A DNA stretch of 11,643 nt, taken from contig LSSN01002945.1 in NCBI GenBank assembly GCA_001970855.1, positions 1 through 11,643 on the forward strand. Reading direction: 5' to 3'. This document shows, one piece after another, positions 1-8,800 of this stretch. This DNA is from Smittium culicis. Lineage: Eukaryota > Kickxellomycota > Harpellomycetes > Harpellales > Legeriomycetaceae. Numbering within the stretch: the stretch's first letter is position 1; each line of letters begins with the position of its first letter. The translations under genes were made by a program, and so were the position numbers. The notes beneath the pieces are model-generated. The model saw nothing but the letters and a program-made list of their open reading frames with translations, was not told where the DNA came from and searched no databases.

Positions 1-1346
1 CTTACAAGTATTCAGGAATTCAAGTGATCATGCGGCTTTATGCTAATATTATTAATGCCAAAAAAATATGCTGAAGTGATAAAAAGGGTTAATTGCCAAA
101 AAAATAAAAATTAAAAAATAAAATAGGCAAAGTGAATGGGATGGTGCGAGCGAAAGGAATTACAAAGATCGACACAACTACCCATTTAGGTACTATTTTG
201 CGACCAATTAATTTGAGGCACTTTTTCAATTTGAAAATAAAAAAGAAAAATTAAAAAACTATAAATAAATTAGCGCAGTCAATTGTCGAGTTATTTTATT
301 TTATTTTTTTGGCTCGATATCTATTTTAGTAATTTATGTACTCTTCCATCCAAATATAATAAAATTAAAAAAAAACGATATTTCCAAAAAAAGCAATTGG
401 TCGCTGTAAAAATTCAAAACGGTTGCCATAATTGTGACACTCTTATAGGTTGCGGATACTTGTAAATTTGTATTTCTATTTGCTTAATAAAATTAGGTAA
501 AGGTAATAGTATTGGCTGTATCAGATAATTCATTCGATGGATATATTCTAATTAGAACTAAATTGTAAAATAGTGCTGCAAAGTAGGAAGAAGTTAATAG
601 AAAAAGCTCCGCTCCTCGAAATAGCCTTCCTAATGAAGTAAAAAAAAAGCTGTAAAAAAGCAAAAAATGGGCGCCGAGCATTAAAACTTAGACTCGAGGC
701 TCCGGATTCATCAAAAAAAAAAAAAAATCCAGTAATTTTGCTAATGCGGTGAATAATTAAGCTAGCCAATTACTAGCCTTTCTGCTCAAGCTTCAATAAT
801 GGGCATTGCACTCTAAAACTTGCGCTGCTTGCTAACTAATACTTTTTTTATAAAAAAAAAAAAAATGTTTGACGACTTCAAATAAGCCAAAACCTTTTTC
901 TGCACTTCGGTCGTGTTTGTTGAGTTATTTTTTTTGCTCCTATTAAGCCATGTATGTTACCTCCATGTAAACACGTTCATGCTTTTACAGCTACTGCACT
1001 TGCAAGAAGGGTTGGAGAGGAGGAATAGCGTTGGCTAGCTGCGTATATCCTTGATAATGATAAAATTTTGAGGAAAAGAATTAGGTGCTTGGGATGGAGC
1101 ACCATTGCGTCTCCTCTCGTGGTATGGGGGTGGGGGGAATGAGGAGGATGAGTGAGTTATTTGTAAAGAGCACTGGATGAGGTTATGCTCGAATTAGGTT
1201 TTCCACTGCTCCAAATAATAAGCGATTCGTGTAACAGAGCCATTTTCTTTGTCGAAAACATGTAGAAAAATAAAAAGCATAAAGCAAAGTATAATAGACA
1301 CTCTGTCTGGACCGAAATTTATTCTTATAACAATAGTATAAAGCTA
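1..1346. other. Gene-free AT-rich region, left part
   Basis: I see no convincing gene here. The open frames are short, hydrophobic or poly-Lys by composition, and most lack an ATG. Visible structure: GGGTTAA at 86-92, similar to the element ends near the right edge of the window; an A15 tract (713-727) and an A14 tract (852-865); a small hairpin with 5-bp arms GGTGC/GCACC (1084-1088 and 1099-1103); and a G-rich patch at 1121-1149. The stretch at about 960-1150 is less AT-rich than its surroundings, so an unrecognised non-coding RNA cannot be excluded. I found no tRNA B box or rRNA-like sequence. Confidence 0.6.
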
Positions 1347-1819
1347 ATTGGTCTATTCTGCTTCATATTCCAAATAATAACGGTTTACAATATACTCCGA
1401 AGTTTATATAAGAGCCATAAACCTCCTCCATTGGTTTAGGCAATAATCTCAGTTCCGCAATTACTGTAAAAGATATGACCACTGTTATTATTTTATTTGA
1501 GCCTTAAAGCTTTCTGTATTATAAAAACAAACGTTTTCTTCTATACTTATCCCTCGGAATAAATATATCACCCCACTTCCATTGGCCGCCTATATTGCCC
1601 AATCGCTGAACCTTTATGTCACCCAATAGGGCTCGATACTCTCATGCTTTCTTAATCCTAATAAAAGGATGGCTAATGTTTATTACTTATATCCTATAAT
1701 TTTGTTTTGCTTGTTATTGGCTAATTCTATATTCACGATTGGACGGATAATTTGCCAAGATTTAATTCTCTAAACGTAAATAATTTATGTTACTAATCAA
1801 TAATTCTGTTCTATCCAAT
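1347..1819. promoter_or_regulatory. Cluster of CCAAT boxes (possible HAP-complex sites)
   Basis: CCAAT occurs at 1599-1603, 1623-1627 and 1815-1819. Its complement ATTGG occurs at 1347-1351, 1430-1434, 1581-1585, 1716-1720 and 1738-1742. That is eight in about 470 bp, against roughly one expected at this base composition by my estimate. CCAAT is the core site of the fungal HAP2/3/5 (CBF/NF-Y) complex, which controls respiratory and iron-related genes. The cluster lies 0.5-1.0 kb upstream of the copper-fist gene; a role in controlling that gene is inference. Confidence 0.35.
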
Positions 1820-1840
1820 GGTCTTCCGTAGCGAACAAAG

Positions 1841-1984
1841 CTTAATTTAACGTAACATGAATTATTATCGTCAATTTAATTTCGTGTCAATATAATTCTT
1901 TGTCAATAAAATTTTTTTGTCAATAAAATTTTTTTGTCAATAAAATTTCTTTGTCAAATTAATTTAATGTCAATTTAACGTAAC
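1841..1984 (+). repeat. 16/17-nt tandem repeat headed by TGTCAA
   Basis: GTCAA recurs at 1870, 1886, 1902, 1919, 1936, 1953 and 1969, giving successive periods of 16, 16, 17, 17, 17 and 16 nt. Six of the seven are TGTCAA and the first is CGTCAA. The best-conserved units read GTCAATAAAATTTTTTT. The 13-mer AATTTAACGTAAC occurs at 1844-1856 and again at 1972-1984, that is at both ends of the array and 128 bp (8 x 16) apart, so the array probably once extended to 1841. An inverted TTGACA follows at 1994-1999. The array starts about 520 nt upstream of the copper-fist start codon. It may be a simple minisatellite or an array of protein-binding sites. Confidence 0.85.
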
Positions 1985-2063
1985 TGATTATCCATTGACA
2001 TTCAAGCGCTAAATATATCTAATGCGGCCAAACTTTTTGCCCATCTTTTTTAATGCCTCTTTC

Positions 2064-2247
2064 TTTTTTTTTTTTTTTGTCGATTAATAATCTAATAGAA
2101 ATAAATAAAAAACCTCATTACTCAACAAAATAGTCAAATTTCCAAATAACGAATACTCAAAAGAAGAAAAATATTATCTATCCTGATCAACTACCAAAAA
2201 AGAAGTAAAAAAAGAACTCGTTTCCCAAATAAAAAATATATATATAC
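2064..2247 (+). promoter_or_regulatory. Probable core promoter of the copper-fist gene
   Basis: A T15 tract at 2064-2078 and a TATATATATAC run at 2237-2247 lie 286 and 117 nt upstream of the start codon. Poly(dA:dT) followed by a TATA-like element is the usual arrangement in yeast promoters, where the tract keeps nucleosomes away. The sequence between them is A-rich and has no open frame. The transcription start cannot be read from the sequence; yeast starts commonly fall 40-120 nt after TATA, which here would be about 2280-2360. Confidence 0.5.
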
Positions 2248-2283
2248 AATTCTTTATCCCCAATACCCCCAGCCTTTTTCCAA

Positions 2284-2358
2284 ATGCTATATTTATATAC
2301 TCACTCAAAATATAATACACCCTCAATTAATCCTCACTCCAACTACTGTATATATTAA
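2284..2358 (+). CDS. Possible upstream ORF of 24 codons
   Basis: An ATG at 2284 opens a frame of 24 codons that stops with TAA at 2356-2358, only 5 nt before the ATG of the copper-fist gene. It is the first ATG after the TATA-like run, so it would be in the leader if transcription starts before 2284. Its context is weak (C at -3), whereas the main ATG has A at -3. The peptide is Tyr/Asn/Ser-rich and I do not recognise it. If translated, it would mostly reduce or condition translation of the regulator. It may equally be chance in AT-rich DNA or lie upstream of the real transcript start. Confidence 0.3.
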   Translation: MLYLYTHSKYNTPSINPHSNYCIY

Positions 2359-2363
2359 CCACT

Positions 2364-3533
2364 ATGATTATCGGAGGAAAGAAGTATTCTTGCAAACCAT
2401 GTATCAGAGGCCACAGAGCCAACAAATGCAGCCACAGTTCTCGCGAACTAACTGAAATTAAAGCTAAAGGCAGGCCCCCAACCCAATGCAAAACGTGCAA
2501 GGACCTCCGCGCCTCAAAAAATATCCACTCCAAATGTATCTGTGGCAGCAAAAACGCCAGATCTAAATACTTAAACTACGCCGACAACTATAAAAACAAC
2601 AAGTTTAAAAATTCTCGAGTCCATGAACTCCTCAACTTATGCGAATGCATTAACGGTCAGATATGTATCTGCTGCTCCGCCATAAAAAAAAACTCCCCTA
2701 AACCCGCCCTAAAAACCATCGACTACACCCTAAATAGCTCTAATTTACATTACTCCCCAATGAAAGTTGCTATGAGCTCCCCAATTAAATCTGAATCTTC
2801 CATCTTTGAAGCTCTGCCCAACTTTAGAGACTTCGTCAAAGACATCCAAACCGACCAGCACTTCTTATACTCAACCAACCCAATGTCCAGATCCCGCAAC
2901 TCCTCATTCGCCTCCTCCTCATTCTCCGCAACTACCTCTCTACCATACACGTTCTCCTCCTCTTGCTGCCCAAAAAACCCCATTTCTCATACTGACAGGC
3001 AAAATCAAGCTAACAAAAACAATTCCTTCTCAAGCATCAATTGCCTCAAAATGGATCCCCTAATAGGCATCGACCTACGAACAGAAGCTTCTTACTCCCC
3101 CTTCATGTACTCGCGCCTAAACTCCGCAACCAAATCCTCGCAATACGGCGCCTTACTCTCCCACAACACACCAAAGTCCCACGCCTTCCCGTACAACACC
3201 TCCTCACCATCAAATACCAAAACGTCATCCTCTAATCGCGCATGCTGCTGTTCATCCTCATCCAACAATAACCAACAAAACGGCCCTTCCTGTTGCTCAT
3301 CTGCACCCAACAATAACCAACAAAATGGCCCTTCCTGTTGCTGCTCATCCGCACCCAACAATAACCAACAAAACGGTCCTTCCTGTTGCTGCTCATCCGG
3401 CTCCAAAATCAACACCTCCTTTGACTCGGATGGCGCCCTCGTCTGCAACTGCGGATGCTCAAAACCTTTGGCCGAATGCACCGACTGTTTCGAAGACATG
3501 TGCGAAGAACAGATCTTCAGGCCAATCATCTAA
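2364..3533 (+). CDS. Copper-fist transcription factor (Ace1/Amt1/Mac1/Cuf1 family)
   Basis: Predicted nuclear copper-sensing transcription factor of 389 aa. Residues 1-61 form a copper-fist domain starting at the initiator Met, as is usual in the family. C10, C13, C22 and H24 (Cx2Cx8CxH) match the zinc site, RGHR is at 15-18, and K-G-R-P at 35-38 is the minor-groove hook. C42/C45 (CxxC), C58/C60 (CxC) and a further cluster at 93-104 (CxCx5CxCC) resemble the copper-regulatory part of Ace1/Amt1. Residues 110-290 are Ser/Asn/Pro-rich and probably disordered. Residues 294-345 are tandem repeats carrying Cys doublets and triplets, and 361-380 is a second Cys motif, CxCxCx6CxxCx4C, in the place where Mac1/Cuf1-type proteins carry copper-sensing Cys motifs. 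The ATG is fixed by the family N-terminus and has A at -3. By family knowledge, such proteins activate either copper-detoxification (metallothionein) genes or high-affinity copper-uptake genes. The sequence has features of both, so I do not choose and give no symbol. Confidence 0.95.
   Translation: MIIGGKKYSCKPCIRGHRANKCSHSSRELTEIKAKGRPPTQCKTCKDLRASKNIHSKCICGSKNARSKYLNYADNYKNNKFKNSRVHELLNLCECINGQICICCSAIKKNSPKPALKTIDYTLNSSNLHYSPMKVAMSSPIKSESSIFEALPNFRDFVKDIQTDQHFLYSTNPMSRSRNSSFASSSFSATTSLPYTFSSSCCPKNPISHTDRQNQANKNNSFSSINCLKMDPLIGIDLRTEASYSPFMYSRLNSATKSSQYGALLSHNTPKSHAFPYNTSSPSNTKTSSSNRACCCSSSSNNNQQNGPSCCSSAPNNNQQNGPSCCCSSAPNNNQQNGPSCCCSSGSKINTSFDSDGALVCNCGCSKPLAECTDCFEDMCEEQIFRPII
3243..3398 (+). 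repeat. Coding tandem repeat with Cys doublets/triplets in the copper-fist protein
   Basis: The in-frame unit CCCSSAPNNNQQNGPS is repeated: 3243-3290 (first copy, SSSS in place of SSAP), 3291-3335 (15 codons, CC instead of CCC), 3336-3383, then a partial copy CCCSS at 3384-3398. The DNA copies are nearly identical, with a few silent third-position differences, so the expansion looks recent. Each unit adds two or three adjacent cysteines separated by a flexible Asn/Gln linker, directly before the C-terminal Cys motif. A role in binding copper or tuning sensitivity is inference. Confidence 0.9.
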
Positions 3534-3660
3534 TTCACACATTTCCCCCCTCATAAAACTTAATATACTAGACTTTTTATTTCTCTTCCATTTATCATCC
3601 CCTCCCACCCACATCCAACGTACTTATAGCTTCCATACCATTATATATATATATATATTT
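3534..3660 (+). terminator. Probable 3' end region of the copper-fist gene
   Basis: After the stop the strand is pyrimidine-rich. Then comes a long alternating TA run (3642-3656) running into ATTTATATTTTT. TATATA-type efficiency elements followed by AT-rich positioning sequence are typical of yeast mRNA 3' ends. The exact cleavage site cannot be read. Further AATAAA-like sequences in the minisatellite downstream could serve as alternatives. Confidence 0.4.
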
Positions 3661-3871
3661 ATATTTTTGTTAATTTTATCACAAGTAATAATAGTTTTCC
3701 ATCCTACAACTAAACTTAAACCTCCACTTCTTATTATTGATTAAAGTTACTTCCTTCTTTTATTAATACAAAAACTCCTATAAATCACCACCTCCTCCAT
3801 ATCGCATATATCGCTCCGTTCTCAATAACTATTAAAAGCGATTTTAGAGCAAGAGCTTAGACACAAGATAA

Positions 3872-4107
3872 TAAAGATTTAGAGACTAGTAATGAACTGA
3901 AAAAAATAAAGATTTAGAGGCTAGTAATGAACTGAAGGTAATAAAGATTTAGAGGCTAGTAATAAGCTAAAGAAATTAAAGATTTAGAGGATAGTAATGA
4001 ACAGAAAAAAAATAAAGATTTAAGGGCTAGTAATGTACTGAAGAGGTTAAAGATTTAGAGGCTAGTAATGTACTGAAGAGGTTAAAGATTTAGAGGCTAG
4101 TAACGAG
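3872..4107 (+). repeat. 35-nt minisatellite, about 6.7 copies
   Basis: TAAAG(A)TTTA starts at 3872, 3907, 3942, 3977, 4013, 4048 and 4083, so the period is 35 nt with one 36. The core is TAAAGATTTAGAGGCTAGTA, followed by ATGAACTGAA-type sequence in the early copies and ATGTACTGAA in the later ones. Copies 6 and 7 share the GAGG lead-in and are almost identical to each other, so the array has grown by local duplication. The period is not a multiple of 3 and no frame stays open, so it is non-coding. It lies about 340 nt after the stop of the copper-fist gene and 1.8 kb before the next gene. Confidence 0.95.
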
Positions 4108-5640
4108 TATCTATAGGGAACGTTGAAATCTAAATCCGTGAATCAGTATCCCACTTTCCCCCCCACAAAAATAAAATACATTGTTTAGTTGTTTTTTTTT
4201 TGTGCATACTTTAGCTCTTCCAATTAATCGCACCCAATATTATTGTTGAACTGTATAGACTTTTCTGATATGTCTACAAACAATCAAAAATACTTTTTAT
4301 TGTTATTTTTAGCGCTCTTCCCCTCCTCCCAATCCAACCAAAAAAAAAAACCCCCCATAAATTCTCTGGTGGAGAGGTGAGGTGAAGTGAGGTAATTGAG
4401 GGCAAAAGATTGCATTAATACCCTTTATTTTTCCTTATTTCTTCCTTCCTTAATATGCAAACAGCATTCTTATCAATTTGCAGGTTATGTACAATTGTGC
4501 TAAATTTAACATCAAGTATTCACTCGCTTGAAAATAAAATGCAAAAACAAAAAAACAAAAAAACAAATTTTATATTTAGGATATGTTTTATGTTTTAAAG
4601 ACAATGTATGATTATTAGAGAATTATCCACACAATTACCCATTCATCAAAAAAAAAAAAAAAAATTAAAATATTGGTCTGGGCTCATTACACTTGCTACT
4701 TTAACAAACTTGCTCATACAAAATATATAATAAATAAGTAAATAAAAATAAAAGTCTTCCTGGATCCATACTCTACTCATTTTCGTTAACTGTCGAATGA
4801 TCAGCGACTTTGTGCATTTTGAGATCTCTTTGCGATGGAGACTTTATTTATTTATTTTTTTTGCTATAATTAAAAGTATATACTTTAATAAAACTTCCCC
4901 TCATCCACCCATATATCCCATCCCCCTCCCTTTTTTAAAATAAAAAAAATTTCATGTTTAGGACAAAAAACGTTTCGTTATAGACTTTTTTATTTATTTA
5001 TTTTTTTTTTAAAAATTACTACATTCCTAATATACACATGTTGTTACTATCCATTCAAGCTTGTTATTTTTATAAAACAAGCGCTTGTCTTAAATTCGTT
5101 CAGTCCATTATCGGCATTTTATATGCACTTGAAAATGGGTTCTCCACGTAGCATATATCTATACAAAATAAATAAATAAATAAATATAAAGATGAATACG
5201 TAGTTAGATAAAATACTTCATAAATACATCCATCCATCACCTACATTCTTCTGAATGCCTTTATTTCATTTTGGTTTTAATTTTTACATTCTCAAGAACT
5301 CTTTTGCTAATTCCACTATCGCTGCTACATTTTCTCTCTCGTCAAGAAAACTTTATTATCTGATAATAAAAATTAAAAAAAATAAATTTAACGTTTTTCA
5401 GATTTAATCATCGTTTTTGTCTATAGAAAGCTCTACTTATGTCTGCTTTATAAGAACTAGATATTCTTATTTATTCACCAAATATTTATACTTTCTAATT
5501 TATCGCTAATCTACGGGCCCTCCCAAAAAATTCCTGCGTTGCTGTATATTATGTATTAGGTTATTCCGTCTGCTACTTACCTTTTATTAAACATCTGAGT
5601 CTTTATTATAACTTTCCCTCACCACCAATTCATAACCCTA
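4108..5640. other. Gene-free AT-rich spacer
   Basis: No gene is visible on either strand. Contents: a purine-rich stretch of repeated GAGGT/GAAGT words (about 4369-4402) preceded by C/T-rich sequence; an A7C-type run (4544-4566); an A17 tract (4648-4664); palindromes CAAGCTTG (5056-5063) and ACAAGCGCTTGT (5077-5088) only 13 nt apart; and an (AAAT)5 microsatellite at 5166-5185. Several TTTAT words are simply low-complexity DNA. Confidence 0.7.
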
Positions 5641-5867
5641 ATATTATAAGCTAATAAAAAAGGATACTTTTATCTTGAATTTTAATATAGATATAACATT
5701 CAAGCTGAAAAGTTAAAGACACTTAATTAGTATTTATCGCCACAATTATTAATCATATCTCGAAACATTAAGTGGTAGAGAGAGATATCGAGGAACTTTG
5801 TTTCACCAAAAAAAAAAAAAAAATTATAGATATAAAAAATATATAGAAGAAAAAAAGCTGTGTGATA
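5641..5867 (+). promoter_or_regulatory. Probable promoter and leader of the PH-domain gene
   Basis: The start codon at 5868 is preceded by an A16 tract (5808-5823) and TATAGATATA-type sequence (5825-5845). No ATG lies between about 5700 and 5867, so the start at 5868 would be the first ATG of any leader beginning there. An A-rich leader and an A/T tract just upstream are usual for yeast genes. I recognise no specific regulator site. Confidence 0.4.
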
Positions 5868-8800
5868 ATGGATCCGAAATTCCAAAGATGTTATGCGCAG
5901 GGAATTCTGTCGAAAAAGAAGGACCTGGAGGTCGACGGCAAACCTTCCAAATCCAGAAAATGGACAACGCACTACGTAGAACTCATGGGAACCACTTTAC
6001 ACCTATACGAAGTCTCAAACTTATTCGCTGAAAAGCTATCTGCCGTCCTTGAAGCCGGTCCGAACACGAAAAAAACGCTCCAAACCAACCCCGCTGAAAT
6101 GACCGAAATCATCTCCCTAATCAAAGGCGGAAAAACCATCTGTGCGCCCGTCGACAAAATCGATATCGCTTTTGCTTCCTACACTGCAATGGGAACCATC
6201 CGCAAACGCCCAAACAATATAGAAATCCTCACTGTTGGCCAAGAACGGTTCTACGTCACTGCTTCAAGCAAAATCCGCATGGACAACTGGGTCCATGCTT
6301 TCGATACCGCTGTTTCGGACTTTTCCTTCTACAACGAGCTCGTCACCCAAAAAACTCTCGTCAGCAAATACGCATACTTCCTCAACGACAGCCCTAACCC
6401 CGACCAGTTCCAAGTCCTCGTCCAGTTCGACCGTGATGCCGATCTATCACTCTGCGACCTCAAATGCAGACCCCATTTCAGTAAAGGCTTCGAGCTCGTC
6501 CTCACTAACTTCGCCAATGGCAAAAAAGGCTCCCAAAAAAACTCAACCGCCTCTAAATTCTTCAAGACCCCGGCTGAAGATATCGCTTGTTTCACCCTCA
6601 TCAACAAAGCGTTCATCTACCCCGCCGCCGCCGACGATATCGATGATAACGGTAACTCTACAAACCCGAAAAAGAAATCTTCCGCGCCCGCAGAACTCAC
6701 CAACTCTAAATTCAACCTCCGCCTAGTTGGTCTCATCGAGTACGCCCGCACCGTTAAGTCCAAATACGTCAAAACTATCGTCAACCAGATCTCGATATCG
6801 TTCAAGTCCGAACGCGAAATGTGCAACGCAATATCCATCGCATCCAAACTCTTCACTTTGCCCGCATTCTCTTCCTTCAACACTATCGCACCTCACACTA
6901 ACAGAAACTCTGCCATTTTCAACCAAAACGTCAACATCAACCAAACATTGCCCAACAACGCCAGACAATTTATCGCACAACCTGCACAATTACCAAATGA
7001 CCAGTTCAACAGAAACTCTGTCATCATGTCTCCATCCGCCCAAATCCAGCAAAATCAAGGCCCACATGATTTCAATTCAAACTCTATTTCAAACAACCAA
7101 ATAAACGCAAGCTCACCCAACATTGCAACATTCAACAATATTGCTACCACAGACTCGCACACGCCCAATGTCCAAATTACCGACACCAAAACCGAAAATA
7201 AACATAACCGCGGGTTTATTAACAGAACCCTGAAACTAGGCAGCTTGTTCGGTAAACTTAAAAAGTCGTCCTCGGGAACGTTCAGCAAAGCAGAGTCTCA
7301 GCTCATCAAAGACACCGAAGCTAAAACTCCAACAACACCAAATCTCGCCGATATCTTCACTCAGCCCGAAATTGAACCTATCACCGACAATACCGAAAAT
7401 CAGCCCACTAAAGTCCCCGAATTCAAAGATTACTCCGCAAACCTCCCCGACCTCATGGAAGACGAATTCGACGCCGTAAAAATGATCGAGAAGTCTGTAG
7501 AAAACTTGTCTCTGTCCACAAACAAACAAATCGTCGACCCGCAAATCGCCCAGCTTAATACCACCCAACAAAAAATTGATAATACACCCGAACTTGATGA
7601 CGACTCTGACTCTGACAATGACGAACCGCTCACCAAAGCTTATCAAACTCACGTCAAAAATACCAGTCAGCTAGGAATAAACAGCTCCGTCCATCAACAA
7701 AACAATAATAATGCCCCTGCAGTAAACCAGCCACAAAATACTTTCACTCAACCAATTAACTACAATGACACTCCTATCATGGTATCCGACGAAGCATCTA
7801 ACGCTCTTCTCTACCAAAACACCGAATACGTCCAAAACATCAACCAATTTTACCCTGACCAATACGCAGATAACTTCAACAACAATACTGACGCCCACGC
7901 TCACGACGCTTTCAACAAAAACGAATTCGTCAACCCTGATACTTTCCACCAAAACAACGTATTCTTTAACGGTAATGTCCCTGTTCCCGACAATTTTGCA
8001 CCCATGCAAAATCAGCAAATGAACTACCCCGATTTCAACGGCCAGTTCGTAAACATCCAGAATCCAAACATCATCCCTGACCAAAACTTCTACAACCCGC
8101 AGCTAGTAAACAATATGGGCCAGCGCTTCCCCAATAACGGAATAAGCGAAATCCCATTAACCCAAATCGACTACCACGACGGTTTCGCCCAAAACGGCCA
8201 GCAGCAGTTCCAAGACAACATATTCGCACCCGCATTCATCGAAGAGTCTGGCGGCCCATTACTAAGCATCAAAGCCAACAAAGTCATCACTGAAAACCAT
8301 AAAGGCCTGATTGGCGCTATCGCAACGCGCGAACAGATAAAAATCAACCAGAAATACAGAGACTCTAGCAGCCTCATCAAAGGCCGTCAGCTCCGCAAAA
8401 CCCCCGACGCCGCCAATACGTTCAACGCAAACAGAGGCAGCAAAATGTTTACCGCCGACCCCGTCGCTGAAAACGTAAACTCGTGGCTAAACAGCGGATC
8501 TAATGACGATTCGCCTTTACCAAACACCACAACACCGCAAAGGCTCCGCAACACCAACTCTGTTTACTTCAGTGATCCTATGGTCAAACAACCTGGTATG
8601 GGTATCGACAATAACATCAATTACACACCCACCGGAAGACCTAAAAGTCTGTTTTTTTCAAATAGCGTTAGCAACTTCAAAAACATCAACCACGGGCAAC
8701 CAGGAAATATCTCATCCGTCAGAAACAGCGTTTTCAACAGCTTATCCTCATACACAAACATATACCCAAACCAAGACGACGATTTACCCCTATCGTCCAA

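Noticed and set aside
283..465. 60-aa open frame, + strand
   Set aside because: It begins at TTG, has no ATG, and its composition (Lys/Phe/Tyr runs) follows from A/T homopolymers.
493..769. Two overlapping open frames on the - strand (62 and 73 aa)
   Set aside because: The residues are dominated by Phe/Leu from A-runs read in reverse. One starts at TTG. No recognisable domain.
933..939. TTTGCTC, matching the Mac1/Cuf1-type copper-response element
   Set aside because: A single copy 1.4 kb upstream of the nearest gene, and another copy lies inside coding sequence near 9505. Functional elements usually occur in pairs near promoters, so chance is likely.
952..1836. Possible leader intron: GTATGT at about 952, TACTAAT at about 1791, TAG near 1830
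   Set aside because: The signals are short, nearly 900 nt apart and far upstream of the gene. No exon can be supported without transcript data.
3092..3529. 145-aa open frame antisense to the copper-fist gene
   Set aside because: It is open only because the tandem repeat lacks stops in that frame. The + strand frame has the conserved copper-fist domain and matching codon bias.
4568..4596. Two 11/11 matches to the budding-yeast ARS consensus (4568-4578 and 4586-4596)
   Set aside because: That consensus is valid only for close relatives of Saccharomyces, and such matches are frequent in DNA this AT-rich (another is near 3657).
5862..5867. Start of the PH-domain protein two codons upstream (GTG)
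   Set aside because: Nuclear genes of eukaryotes start at ATG with very few exceptions; the ATG at 5868 has good context and is the first in the leader.
5907..5909. CTG-serine code (as in some yeasts)
   Set aside because: CTG encodes residue 14 in the G-I-L start of the PH domain and other positions where a hydrophobic residue fits, so the standard leucine reading is preferred.
6235..6726. 163-aa Ser/Thr/Pro-rich frame overlapping the PH-domain gene, and similar frames along it
   Set aside because: These are out-of-frame shadows produced by the C-ending codon bias of the long gene.
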